A program made the position numbers and the translations under genes. A stretch of DNA of 64,000 nucleotides from Lentilitoribacter sp039986595 (lineage in GTDB: Bacteria > Pseudomonadota > Alphaproteobacteria > Rhizobiales > Rhizobiaceae), in NCBI GenBank assembly GCA_039986595.1, contig JBDWQJ010000003.1, positions 117,499 through 181,498 on the forward strand, given 5' to 3'. Below the pieces are notes generated by a model. The model was not told the DNA's origin and ran no database searches. It saw only the letters and a program-made list of their open reading frames with translations. The stretch's first letter is position 1. Each line of letters starts with the position of its first letter. Shown here in pieces: positions 55,295 through 63,558 of the stretch.

Positions 55295-55656
55295 CAGTTT
55301 TTTCCCGCAGCGTTCATGCCATAGCTTGCGATCTTAATCGCCAAAACACTTTCACATTTTTCAAGGATTGCCCGCTTTTGTTTGAGGGCTTGCGCATGAT
55401 CTGACAAAATTTTCCTGCGTTCATCTATTGCGCTATCGCCGGACTTGGCAAGCTGGGTAAAACGATGCATTTGCTTCATGGGCATACCGGTCTCACGAAG
55501 CCAATATAATAAGGTCATCCATTCAATGTTGCTTTGTGTAAAACGGCGATGGCCATCTCCACCCCGATCAATTTTGGGAAGCATCCCAGATTTTTCGTAG
55601 TAGCGAATTGTATGTGCACTTAACCCGCAAACTCTTGCAGCCTCAGCTATTCTCAT
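55294..55656 (-). CDS. MerR-family transcriptional regulator coupled to a solute-binding-fold gene
   Basis: A 120-residue MerR regulator. The helix-turn-helix is MRIAEAARVCGLSAHTIRYYEKSGML, followed by a wing (DRGGDGHRRFTQSN) and helices, then a coiled coil (DERRKILSDHAQALKQKRAILEKCESVLAIKI). The overall type is that of TipA/NolA-like or SoxR-like MerR proteins with conserved EWMTLLYWLRETGMPMKQMHRF. Cys is present at residue 9 and in the dimerisation helix only, not in a metal or iron-sulfur cluster arrangement. It overlaps the next gene by one base; presumably it controls this two-gene operon. Confidence 0.88.
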   Translation of the reverse strand: MRIAEAARVCGLSAHTIRYYEKSGMLPKIDRGGDGHRRFTQSNIEWMTLLYWLRETGMPMKQMHRFTQLAKSGDSAIDERRKILSDHAQALKQKRAILEKCESVLAIKIASYGMNAAGKN

Positions 55657-55852
55657 ATCTGTAATTACTCCTTGAATTTTTCATTACCAAGTTAGAGCAA
55701 CTCTAAGTCAAGTTATAAATACAACATGCACACAATACCGTATAAACCACATAAATGGTTGCAACGGGTCTCATAAATACCTAAATATTGCTATGAAATC
55801 GGCAATTGTAGTGCCGAATAACCAATACAGCTCTAAATGGATACTGATAAAA

Positions 55853-56254
55853 ATGGATATTATGAACTTGGCTTCTGGCTTAATTGCCAACAAATTGGGT
55901 GTTGATCAAAGCACAATTAGCGGTGCATTGAACGGATTAGTTGGCGATGGTGATCAATTTGACCTTGGAAACCTTGTGGGCAACCTTCAGTCTGGTGATC
56001 TTGGTGATATCGCAGCATCTTGGTTGGGTGATGGGGAAAATGCAGCCATTTCAACTGACCAAATCCAAAATTTGATGGGTGGAGATAAGATTTCAGCAGC
56101 TGCTGCGCAATTGGGTACGAGCGAGGGCTCTTTGCTTGAAAGCCTTCAGGAAGCACTTCCTCAACTTGTTGATCAATCTAGCAGTGGTGGTTCGTTGCTT
56201 GATTCCGTTGGTGGCATTGGCGGTTTAGCAAGCATGGCTAAAAAGTTTTTGTAG
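55853..56254 (+). CDS. YidB/DUF937-like protein
   Basis: About 133 residues from the ATG at 55853 (MDIMNLASGLIANKLG). It is rich in Gly, Ser, Leu and Gln: STISGALNGLVGDGDQFDLGNLV, GDLGDIAASWLGDGEN, and a C-terminal run SGGSLLDSVGGIGGLASMAKKFL. The GALNGLLG-type repeats and the pattern GDIAASWLGDGEN...IS are typical of the YidB-like (DUF937) family, whose function is unknown. An upstream ATG at 55793 would add 20 residues not matching the family. A terminator-like hairpin follows and serves the convergent thioredoxin-like gene as well. Confidence 0.75.
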   Translation: MDIMNLASGLIANKLGVDQSTISGALNGLVGDGDQFDLGNLVGNLQSGDLGDIAASWLGDGENAAISTDQIQNLMGGDKISAAAAQLGTSEGSLLESLQEALPQLVDQSSSGGSLLDSVGGIGGLASMAKKFL

Positions 56255-56280
56255 TACAAAACTTAAATTATATTCGAATA

Positions 56281-56311
56281 AAAAACGCACCTTCACGGGT
56301 GCGTTTTTTTT
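56281..56311. terminator. Bidirectional terminator between convergent genes
   Basis: Stem ACGCACC/GGTGCGT flanked by A and T runs, so active on both strands. It lies between the YidB-like gene and the convergent thioredoxin-like gene. Confidence 0.85.
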
Positions 56312-56323
56312 GCCAAATTGTAT

Positions 56324-56812
56324 TTAGCCTTCAAGCAGCTTCTTAAACTCAATCTCAAGTGTTGAAACTTCCTGCGGACCTCGCAGAATATGTTTTAATT
56401 CCCCTTTGCCATCATAAAGCATCAAAGTGATATGGGGCACTGCATTGCGCTCAGCAAAAGCTTTACCTTTGGCGGATTTAATATTTGCAACCACATATTC
56501 AATATCCCCATCTGAAAAGGTACTAAGTGCAGATTTGGTATTGCGCTGAAGACGTGCGCATACCGAACAATTTGGATCATGTATTTGTACGATTGTTGGC
56601 GTGCCCTGCCCGATGCGGGTTAAATCTTGCTCATGCATCTTAGCGTTTGCTGAATAAGCGAGATATCCACCGCCGCTTCCCAACACAGCCAAAGTGATTG
56701 CACCGTTACGGGCAAAATCCAGCCATTTGCGGCGTGATGGATTTTCAACATTTTGACGCGATTTATTCTCAGCGCCTTTTTGAGACGCTCTCTTATTTGA
56801 TTTCTTGCTCAT
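56324..56812 (-). CDS. Membrane-anchored thioredoxin-like protein
   Basis: A 162-residue protein with a Lys/Arg/Asn-rich cytoplasmic N-terminus, one transmembrane helix (about residues 33-52, GAITLAVLGSGGGYLAYSA) and a periplasmic thioredoxin-like domain. The active site is a CSVC motif in IHDPNCSVCARLQRN. After it come VVANIKSAKGKAFAERNAVPHITLMLYDGKGE, where the cis-Pro loop is VPHITL. Probably reduces or isomerises periplasmic thiols. It is followed upstream by an L,D-transpeptidase gene in the same direction with a 176-bp gap. No obvious partner is known. Confidence 0.78.
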   Translation of the reverse strand: MSKKSNKRASQKGAENKSRQNVENPSRRKWLDFARNGAITLAVLGSGGGYLAYSANAKMHEQDLTRIGQGTPTIVQIHDPNCSVCARLQRNTKSALSTFSDGDIEYVVANIKSAKGKAFAERNAVPHITLMLYDGKGELKHILRGPQEVSTLEIEFKKLLEG

Positions 56813-56988
56813 ATTTGTTCCAGTATCGGTTTGGTATGACGTGAAAACTCATCCAAACGCGCGCGGGCGTATCGCCATGTCTAAGAAAACGAATGAGATG
56901 CCCAATGGTGAACGTCTCATTCTAACGGTCTGCCCGCACGCGTTATCCTCAAGCCAACCTGCGGAGAAAGCTTGAGAATTGAAAAACG

Positions 56989-57567
56989 TTAAAGGACGAT
57001 GACACGTGTGCCGACTGGCACTCTTTCATATAGATCTTCGACATGCGCATTGATCATGCGAATACAGCCCGCTGATACTGACTGCCCAATGGACCAAGGC
57101 TGGGTTGTTCCGTGAATGCGGAAATAGGTATCCCGGCCATTACGGTATAAATAAAGCGCGCGCGCTCCAAGCGGATTGTTAATGCCCCCTGGTACGCCTT
57201 TGGCATATTTAAGATACTTTTGCGGCTCTCTACGGATCATATTTTGCGTTGGGGTCCAACGTGGCCATTCTGCTTTTCGCTGGATTGTTGCTGTGCCTTG
57301 GAAAGCTAGACCCGCTTTACCAACACCAACACCATAACGGCGGGCTCTGCCACGACGCTCGATTAAGTATAGATAATGGTTGCGCGGGTCGACGACAATA
57401 GTACCGCGTTTATAGTCGCTTTTATAGCGTACAGATTGCGGCACATATTTTGCGGCAAGCTTAAACTTCTTGCGTGATTTTTTAGTGTGATGCGCCAAAG
57501 CTGTTGAAGCTGGCAACAAGGCTGCACTCGTTAAAGCGCCAAGAATTAAATTACGTCTAGATAACAT
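56989..57567 (-). CDS. L,D-transpeptidase (ErfK/YbiS/YcfS/YnhG type)
   Basis: A 192-residue periplasmic protein with a twin-Arg-like signal (LSRRNLILGALTSAALLPASTALA). The YkuD catalytic domain includes RGTIVVDPRNHYLYLIE, YGVGVGKAGLAF, PGGINNPLGARALYLY and the active-site HGTTQPWSIGQSVSAGCIRMIN, with His and Cys separated as in the family. L,D-transpeptidases form 3-3 cross-links or attach proteins such as Braun lipoprotein-like anchors to peptidoglycan. Length is typical for the minimal rhizobial form. Confidence 0.93.
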   Translation of the reverse strand: MLSRRNLILGALTSAALLPASTALAHHTKKSRKKFKLAAKYVPQSVRYKSDYKRGTIVVDPRNHYLYLIERRGRARRYGVGVGKAGLAFQGTATIQRKAEWPRWTPTQNMIRREPQKYLKYAKGVPGGINNPLGARALYLYRNGRDTYFRIHGTTQPWSIGQSVSAGCIRMINAHVEDLYERVPVGTRVIVL

Positions 57568-57627
57568 GGATCTCTCCTAAAATTACATTGTCAAACGGGA
57601 CAAGTGCCCCTCGGTTTTGATGTAAAA

Positions 57628-57993
57628 TTAGGCGATGGGAGGTCGTAAATCCTGCCGCACAAAGGTTTTCACCACGTTGTGCGTCGGCGCATTATCAAAT
57701 AAGAACCCAGTTTTGTGAGCTGCTAAAATGTTTGAGTTTAGGATAGCCGAACAGTCTGATTTACAAGGAGTTGCGTCTTTTTTATTATTTTCATCACAAC
57801 ACTGAACGTCGAGTTCATTATCGACAATCACAAGTTCTGCTTGGATTAATACAGGCTCAATAATATGGTCCGCCACAGCCTGCATACTGCCAGGAATACT
57901 CTGGACAATTGCAAAAAACATAAACGTATATATTAGAAAAGACCGCAACATAGGAAAAAGCGTTACATTGAATCGGCTATTTTGACCAGTCAC
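57628..57993 (-). CDS. Small exported protein with a Cys cluster, function unknown
   Basis: Up to 121 residues from a GTG at 57993; an ATG at 57951 (MLRSFLIYTF) is a better start because a hydrophobic signal segment begins there. The mature part includes a double Cys then further Cys in VQCCDENNKKDATPCKSDCS, a spacing that could bind metal or form disulfides, and a conserved-looking C-terminal VVKTFVRQDLRPPI. I do not recognise a family. No strong ribosome site is visible. A TCACGA-AA-TCGTGA dyad lies just upstream, at 58000-58013. Coding status is likely but not certain. Confidence 0.5.
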   Translation of the reverse strand: MTGQNSRFNVTLFPMLRSFLIYTFMFFAIVQSIPGSMQAVADHIIEPVLIQAELVIVDNELDVQCCDENNKKDATPCKSDCSAILNSNILAAHKTGFLFDNAPTHNVVKTFVRQDLRPPIA

Positions 57994-57999
57994 GCATCA

Positions 58000-58013
58000 T
58001 CACGAAATCGTGA
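58000..58013. promoter_or_regulatory. Operator-like palindrome upstream of the Cys-containing protein
   Basis: The 14-bp dyad TCACGAAATCGTGA (TCACGA, AA, TCGTGA) lies between the Cys-protein gene and the FAD/NAD(P) gene. It looks like a protein-binding half-site pair. The bound factor is unknown. Confidence 0.3.
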
Positions 58014-58036
58014 GCATGATGATCTTCGAAACCCGC

Positions 58037-59455
58037 TTAACTATTTGAACGCTTCACCCAGCTGCGCAAAAGATGCGCGTCATAAAGCGGCATCGGCATA
58101 ATTTCATCACCGATAATGGTTGTTGCGGGTGACAAAAAGCGGACATTATCGAGATTGGTTGTGCAGTTTTTACCCACTTCAATCCCGCCGCTCGTCTGAC
58201 ATATGTCGATAACGCGATCTTCGATCAATGCATTGGTAAGTTGATCAAACTCAAAACTCGAACCAGCGCCTGAGCAATTAATCACAAAACCAACCTTCTT
58301 GCGCTGGATATGACCCATATCATCCACGCTGATAATTGTCGCGCCATCATCATTGGGCTCAATTTCACGCACAGCACCTTTGGCAATGTCTGTTACACCA
58401 TCAACCATTAAACGATGGAAATCTAAAATCGTATCCCGCGTCCCCCCACGCAACCAGTGTCTTAACGTCCGAGGAACAAACTTTGCCTCCTCAGAATTTG
58501 GGACAAACTTTGCCAAACCCTGTTCTAAGAAAAATGCGCGATACCCTGCCCTTACTTCACGTTGTTCAAACCCATTTCTTTTTGCATCTTCAAGGCTTGC
58601 CTTTACATTATCCAAAAAGCTAATCGCTGTTACATGCCCTGTTCCAAGTTCAGGGATAAACAGATCTGGCCGATCGGGAATAAGAGGTTCTGGCAAAACT
58701 CCTCTTGGAGATATCGCTGAAAAACGAACCTCATCACCTGGCAACACAGATTGGCAGAGCCGCAATGCATCCAGCATGGTTGCATTCATGCCAATACAGC
58801 AGATTTCTGCACCCCGCTTAATATGTTCGATAACGCGCTCTTCGTTGCCAAACAAAGTTGGTGCGCTGAATTCGCTTTCATCGCCATCCATGCGCTGATC
58901 TTTGGGCCCACCGGGCGCAATATCAATTGAATGGGCTAAATATATATCGCCTTGATCTGTATTTATGCAATATTGCGCTCCGTCCTTGGTAATGCTGATC
59001 GCGCGATCTTCCACAATACGAACAGATTTTCCTTGCGCTTGATAGTCTCTAATCACGCTTTGTAGTCTTTCAACGAGAAAATCGCCAAAGAATTGCCGCG
59101 GAATATTAAGTGCACTCAAATCACCTTTTGCGATTAAACCTTTCGCAGCGCCCAACCAATCTGGTTTACGCCCAGTCATCTTTTGTTCAATCGCACTCCA
59201 ATTTGCTTCAAGCCAAGGTTTAAAGTCCGGGTCAATGTCGCTAGCTGGTGAATTTAACAAATAGGCGTATTCCCAGGCTGCACCCTTTGGCGCAGATGCA
59301 TATGCAAGCCCTCGCCCCAATTGGGACGCGTTGGGGCCAATGATGACAAATTCATCGATATGCTCAGCATTGGCATATTCGAAAAATGCTGCAGCTGTTA
59401 AACCATCGCCGATAATTGCATGCACGTGCGGATGGCCTTTTGGAGACGACTTCAA
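58037..59455 (-). CDS. FAD/NAD(P)-binding protein
   Basis: A 472-residue protein with a Rossmann-like opening (HVHAIIGDGLTAAAFFEY) and GPNASQLGRGLAYASAPKGAAW, the pattern of the FAD-NAD(P)-binding protein family (COG4529-like). A second dinucleotide region is EICCIGMNATMLDALRLCQS, followed by SAISPRGVLPEPLIP. The C-terminal part has VINCSGAGSSFEFDQL and VGKNCTTNLDNVRFLSPATTIIGDEIMP. Substrate unknown; related proteins are linked to hydroxyacylglutathione-like or amine oxidation, but nothing in the context narrows it. No signal peptide; cytoplasmic. Confidence 0.78.
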   Translation of the reverse strand: MKSSPKGHPHVHAIIGDGLTAAAFFEYANAEHIDEFVIIGPNASQLGRGLAYASAPKGAAWEYAYLLNSPASDIDPDFKPWLEANWSAIEQKMTGRKPDWLGAAKGLIAKGDLSALNIPRQFFGDFLVERLQSVIRDYQAQGKSVRIVEDRAISITKDGAQYCINTDQGDIYLAHSIDIAPGGPKDQRMDGDESEFSAPTLFGNEERVIEHIKRGAEICCIGMNATMLDALRLCQSVLPGDEVRFSAISPRGVLPEPLIPDRPDLFIPELGTGHVTAISFLDNVKASLEDAKRNGFEQREVRAGYRAFFLEQGLAKFVPNSEEAKFVPRTLRHWLRGGTRDTILDFHRLMVDGVTDIAKGAVREIEPNDDGATIISVDDMGHIQRKKVGFVINCSGAGSSFEFDQLTNALIEDRVIDICQTSGGIEVGKNCTTNLDNVRFLSPATTIIGDEIMPMPLYDAHLLRSWVKRSNS

Positions 59456-59590
59456 AATAGCGCGACCTTTAATTGGTGATTTGAATTATGGAGTTCGTCT
59501 TTGATAGTTTGAATTGCGCGCATTGTGAACCGCAAGACGGTAAAAGAACACAGATTTATCCGATAAAGTCTATCTTGAGAATTGACCCAT

Positions 59591-60133
59591 CTAGCTTATG
59601 CAGGATGTCCGATCTGTCTCGGCCACAGCATTTGCGTCAAACGCGCCATTGTTTTCGGTTGTCGGCGTGATCACATTTAAGCTCGCACCTTGGATCTCAA
59701 GTCCAGATACGCTGGGATGATAGGCGCCACTTGTGTCATCCACATCGACATTAAAATGGATGCGATCGCCGTGCTTGAAATTAACAAATTCAATCGTAAC
59801 TTTGTTATCACCATCTTTCACATCAGTGACGTTTTTCACAAATGCTTCACCGCCCACAATCGTCAGCGGTTGGTGCACACGGTTGTTGGTGCTGAATTCA
59901 TGCCCTGCCCAGCCATTGCGATCTATATCGAAAACAAGTTGTCCCAGTGAGGTTGAAAAATCAATCGTCAGCTCACCTTTATACAGCATGCATCCGCTGA
60001 CATTTTGCACGGTGAAATGATCAGTAGGTGAGCTATCGGTGTAGGTCACGCGAATATCAGCATGGGATGAAAGCGAACTCGCGACTAAAAAGCTTGCGAT
60101 AATCATAGTAAACTTTGGAACAAAATTAGGCAT
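59591..60133 (-). CDS. Secreted aggregation-factor-core-like protein
   Basis: About 180 residues from the ATG at 60133, which has a strong GGAGG ribosome site; a signal peptide follows (FVPKFTMIIASFLVASSLSSHA). The mature domain is made of beta-strands: IRVTYTDSSPTDHFTVQNVSG, GELTIDFSTSLGQLVFDI, and HPSVSGLEIQGASLNV. Two Cys, one in VSGCMLY and one at the C-terminus (DRTSC), could form a disulfide. The layout matches small alphaproteobacterial proteins annotated as aggregation factor core proteins; function is unproven. It is probably periplasmic or secreted and stands alone. Confidence 0.65.
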   Translation of the reverse strand: MPNFVPKFTMIIASFLVASSLSSHADIRVTYTDSSPTDHFTVQNVSGCMLYKGELTIDFSTSLGQLVFDIDRNGWAGHEFSTNNRVHQPLTIVGGEAFVKNVTDVKDGDNKVTIEFVNFKHGDRIHFNVDVDDTSGAYHPSVSGLEIQGASLNVITPTTENNGAFDANAVAETDRTSCIS

Positions 60134-60304
60134 TTTGACCTCCGAGGTTTTGATAATCAAAGCCTAGCATGAAGATTTTAAGTTCTGCAAATTCTTTACC
60201 GAAATAAAAATAATTTTCTCGTGAATAATTTTCAAACTTGCCGCGTAACTATCCTGAAACCAGCACAATCCGGCCAAATCATTTCGGTCTTTATGGAGAA
60301 AAAC

Positions 60305-60697
60305 ATGACTTTGAAAATTATCACAACAGGCGTTGCAGCACTTATTCTATCAAGCACATTTGCATTGGCTGACCACCACTCAGCAAAAGCCATCAAACAA
60401 GCGGACACATCAGCAGGTACGGTCTTGACCAATGCTGCAGGTTTGACACTTTACACATTTGATAAAGACGCGGACGGCGTTTCAAACTGCTATGATCAAT
60501 GCGCAACAAACTGGCCGCCAATGCCGGCGGAAGCATCTTCTAAAGATGAAGGCGATTTCTCAGTGGTTGAGCGCAAAGACGGCACATTCATGTGGGCCTA
60601 TAAAGGCGAACCGCTTTATACATGGATCGGTGATAGCGCCAAGGGCGACGTGACCGGCGACGGCGTTGGCGGTGTTTGGCATATTGCTAAACCATAA
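60305..60697 (+). CDS. Secreted COG4315-type repeat protein
   Basis: About 130 residues from the ATG at 60305, preceded by a GGAG site. A signal peptide (LKIITTGVAALILSSTFALA) is followed by a His-containing start ADHHSAKAIKQ. Two copies of the COG4315 repeat are apparent: VLTNAAGLTLYTFDKDADGVSNCYDQCATNWPPM, and the second FMWAYKGEPLYTWIGDSAKGDVTGDGVGGVWHIA. Two Cys sit in the first copy (SNCYDQCATNW). The role of this family is not known. A terminator follows. Likely periplasmic. Confidence 0.82.
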   Translation: MTLKIITTGVAALILSSTFALADHHSAKAIKQADTSAGTVLTNAAGLTLYTFDKDADGVSNCYDQCATNWPPMPAEASSKDEGDFSVVERKDGTFMWAYKGEPLYTWIGDSAKGDVTGDGVGGVWHIAKP

Positions 60698-60729
60698 GAG
60701 GCGAAAGACGTTTCAAAAATAGATAATCA

Positions 60730-60753
60730 AGGCGGGGTTATTCCCGCCTTTTT
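60730..60753 (+). terminator. Terminator of the COG4315 gene
   Basis: AGGCGGG/CCCGCCT stem with a six-base loop and TTTTT, about 30 bp after the stop codon. Confidence 0.85.
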
Positions 60754-60849
60754 CGTATCTGCACAAAGCTCACATTGCTTGACACAAAAGCGCAATCAAG
60801 ACAGGCTCGTTTTCAAGAGATTTGGAGGAGCCGTATTGAGGAGATGGCG

Positions 60850-61653
60850 ATGTTAGATAAAGCACAGGAAAACCTGCTTCGAACCGATCAAGATGGCGTG
60901 GCGCGGTTAGAACTTAATACGCCCAAATCCATCAATGCATTGTCGGAAAGCATGCTGGCGGATCTATCCGATGCTTTGGCACAGATCAAAGACGACCGCG
61001 GCATTAAAGTGGTGATCCTCGCCACATCAGGTAATCACTTTTGCGCCGGGCATAATTTGAAAGAAATGAGCCATCACCGCAATGAGGCGGATGGCGGGCA
61101 TGATTATTTCATCCGTCTTTTTGCGTCCTGCTCGAAGATGATGCAGCAGATCGTGACCCTCCCCCAACCTGTGATCGCGGAAGTTAAAGGCATCGCCACG
61201 GCAGCCGGATGTCAGCTCGTTGCCTCCTGTGATTTAGCGATCGCCGAAGAAGATGCGCGCTTTGCCACCTCTGGGGTTAATATCGGGCTCTTTTGCTCCA
61301 CCCCCATGGTGGCGCTCACACGCAATGTCTCGAGCAAGCACGCGATGGAAATGTTGCTCACTGGAGAATTCATCCCAGCGGAGCGTGCCGAACGCATCGG
61401 GCTGATCAATCGCGTCGTAGCAAAATCAGAACTCACAAACGCCACACAAGAGATGGCGCGCAACATCGCCTCTAAATCAAAACTTGCGGTCAAAATGGGC
61501 AAAGAAGCTTTTTACAAGCAATCAGAAATGGCACTCAACGAAGCCTATGATTTCGCCGGCCGCGTGATGGCCGATAATATGATGGCCAATGACGCGAAAT
61601 CCGGCATCGGCGCGTTTATTGACAAGAAGCCAATGCCCGATTGGGATGATTAG
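60850..61653 (+). CDS. Enoyl-CoA hydratase/isomerase family protein
   Basis: About 267 residues from the ATG at 60850 (MLDKAQENLL), which has GAGGAG six bases upstream; a longer frame from a TTG at 60775 would add 25 residues. The crotonase signature is complete: VVILATSGNHFCAGHNLKEM (oxyanion loop) and VIAEVKGIATAAGCQLVASCDLAIAEEDARFATSGVNIGLFCSTP. A Glu pair seen in typical ECH is replaced by Gln-Leu/Thr-type residues around the second loop, so a variant reaction such as isomerisation or ligand binding is possible. It is visibly GC-richer than the cassette that follows, and convergent with it. Confidence 0.85.
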   Translation: MLDKAQENLLRTDQDGVARLELNTPKSINALSESMLADLSDALAQIKDDRGIKVVILATSGNHFCAGHNLKEMSHHRNEADGGHDYFIRLFASCSKMMQQIVTLPQPVIAEVKGIATAAGCQLVASCDLAIAEEDARFATSGVNIGLFCSTPMVALTRNVSSKHAMEMLLTGEFIPAERAERIGLINRVVAKSELTNATQEMARNIASKSKLAVKMGKEAFYKQSEMALNEAYDFAGRVMADNMMANDAKSGIGAFIDKKPMPDWDD

Positions 61654-61676
61654 ATTTTTTGACGGAAGAGCAATTA

Positions 61677-62669
61677 TTAAGCTAAAATATGTTTTTTGAA
61701 TATTTCTCCGCGGATAACTCTTGCCTTACGGTTGTTTGTGCCCTGATACATGTATGAGTAATAAGTTCCCAACTCTGATTCCGGAGAATATTTGTGTTTG
61801 ATTACTGCCACATCCATTTCATTCAATCGCCGAGCTATGTCTTCTGATATGTCCTCAGCCCAAAGCAACTCCATGACCAATGTGAAGAAATTCGATTTCC
61901 GAAACCAAATTGAGTCTGGCTCTAAACCTATCGATTCAATAACCTGAATAAGTTCGATAAGTTTTTTAGAAATTTCGGCTGAATTAGGATACTCATCATT
62001 AAATTCTGCAACACACTTTTCTATTTCCGAATCTCTATTAAAATAGCCGTTTCTTTCATATGTCGCCATCACCTGTAACACGAAATAGACATCTACCATC
62101 CTGGTAAATTCAGATTCATGAAAAACTCCAAACTGTTCTAAAGAAATATTTTTGGCAATGTGTTTGGCTGCGCTAATGAATTGACCATCGTATATCGCGT
62201 TTTGAATTTCAATGTCTTCCAACTTAAATTTTGTTAGATTAATTCTTCGAAAAATTTCGCGAACAGTTGCCTGTTCGACTTCTCCTATGTCCCGAACAAC
62301 TAATTTGTAAGACATAAATTGCTTTTGCATATCACCGCCCAATTCATCGAAGATCGGTACTTTTTTGAGAGGTTTATCAAATTTATTTTCAATGTACCTT
62401 TTTATGGTAGTTAGTCTTTGCTGACCATCAATTACTTCCTGACTAGTTCTAAAATTCTTGGCATCATACTCGCCTTGACAAACATATATTTCAGGAAACG
62501 GAAATCCATGTAAAATTGTGTCGATAAATTCTTCTTGGTGATCCTGTGTCCAAACAAATTTGCGTTGAAAATCTGGTTGTAAGTCTAATTTCCCATCACT
62601 TAATCGTTCAAAAACATCAGCTATTGTAGGGTTTGTAACAGAAACGTTTATTTGTGCATTGTTAGCCAT
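61677..62669 (-). CDS. DUF262 (GmrS/ParB-like nuclease-fold) protein of a two-gene cassette
   Basis: About 330 residues from the ATG at 62669; a TTG at 62672 is the next start. The N-terminal DUF262 domain shows LQPDFQRKFVWTQDHQEEFIDTILHGFPFP, then the nucleotide-binding EVIDGQQRLTTIKRYIENKF with the DGQQR motif of GmrSD and SspE. No DUF1524/HNH nuclease domain follows; the C-terminal part is helical. The gene overlaps the upstream nucleotidyltransferase-fold gene by eight bases, implying translational coupling. Both genes use AT-richer codons than the enoyl-CoA hydratase next door. DUF262 proteins are frequent in restriction and anti-phage loci. Confidence 0.82.
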   Translation of the reverse strand: MANNAQINVSVTNPTIADVFERLSDGKLDLQPDFQRKFVWTQDHQEEFIDTILHGFPFPEIYVCQGEYDAKNFRTSQEVIDGQQRLTTIKRYIENKFDKPLKKVPIFDELGGDMQKQFMSYKLVVRDIGEVEQATVREIFRRINLTKFKLEDIEIQNAIYDGQFISAAKHIAKNISLEQFGVFHESEFTRMVDVYFVLQVMATYERNGYFNRDSEIEKCVAEFNDEYPNSAEISKKLIELIQVIESIGLEPDSIWFRKSNFFTLVMELLWAEDISEDIARRLNEMDVAVIKHKYSPESELGTYYSYMYQGTNNRKARVIRGEIFKKHILA

Positions 62670-63267
62670 CAATCTTCACTTTCTGAAACGCCACTAATCC
62701 CTTTTCAAGATATAGTTCTAAGTGGCTGTAACTTTTAAAAACTCCGCAGTTTACTTTATAGTTTCCCACTTCGGATCCGCCGTTAGAAAGCGATTCAAAA
62801 TAATTGAACCAATCGCCCTTGATAACTTTCATTTGAAAAGAAACTGGTAATTTATCGGGTCGCATCCAACCCAACGCAATGTAATGGAGAAATTGATTGT
62901 ACATCTTTATTTCTTCAAATTGCACTTTCTCGCGAGCTTCTCTTAGATTCCATTGAAAATCCAATATATTATCCATAAATTTTTCAAAGAGAGAATTTGA
63001 CACAATCGAAACGTCTATATCAGAGTCATAATCAAATTCTTTCGCTTTATGGGGACTGAACCCTAACTTTGCAGAACCGGTGATAAGTACTTCGTGGTAT
63101 GCTATATCAAACTTCTGGCCTATTCGTTTTCTAAACTCATAATAATTTTCTTCTTCTCCCCTAAAGACAAAAGGAATTCCATGAAGAAATTGTTTTCGGC
63201 AAAAATCTGTTAAATCAGCCGGGTTATCCAATGCATCAACAGCAATTTTAAACTCTTCAATATCCAT
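62662..63267 (-). CDS. Nucleotidyltransferase-fold protein of a two-gene cassette
   Basis: A 201-residue protein. The central part has LITGSAKLGFSPHKAKEFDYDSDIDVSIV, which fits the Pol-beta-type nucleotidyltransferase signature of GS...G followed by SDID with two catalytic acidic residues. The N-terminus is acidic-helical and the C-terminus unusual (FNYFESLSNGGSEVGNYKVNCGVFKSYSHLELYLEKG). No partner HEPN protein is found, and this is not a close match to minimal MNT antitoxins, Cas-like or CD-NTase enzymes I can name. It overlaps the DUF262 gene start. AT-rich codons suggest transfer into this locus. Confidence 0.72.
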   Translation of the reverse strand: MDIEEFKIAVDALDNPADLTDFCRKQFLHGIPFVFRGEEENYYEFRKRIGQKFDIAYHEVLITGSAKLGFSPHKAKEFDYDSDIDVSIVSNSLFEKFMDNILDFQWNLREAREKVQFEEIKMYNQFLHYIALGWMRPDKLPVSFQMKVIKGDWFNYFESLSNGGSEVGNYKVNCGVFKSYSHLELYLEKGLVAFQKVKIDG

Positions 63268-63557
63268 TAGACTTCTAGTATAATTATATTTCTATTCATA
63301 ATTTACAACCTATAGTAATTAAAGATAGTTGTAAATACTGCAAACCCAGCACCCTTAACCTCAAGCATACTTGGGCATCCATAAACATCTCTCATATTGG
63401 CCTGCGGCTTTGATTTTCCTCGCGTGGTCATGTCTTATTGAGATGTTTTCGAGTTTTTTGATGCATATTTTAACGGTTTTGGACCATCCGACCCCTTCTT
63501 CATTTAGTGCTGCATGTATGGCAGGCTTTGTCTGCGCCTTCAGAATAATTGCACACA
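63268..63557. other. Intergenic region with no confident gene
   Basis: AT-rich beside the cassette, where its promoter is expected (near 63268-63340), and of average composition towards tuf. A minus-strand frame at 63361-63561 ends in an Arg/Lys/His-rich stretch (RHDHARKIKAAGQYERCLW) but has only a TTG start inside the tuf terminator; it might be a decayed 3' fragment of an unidentified gene. No repeat or attachment site was recognised. Confidence 0.3.
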
Positions 63558-63558
63558 A

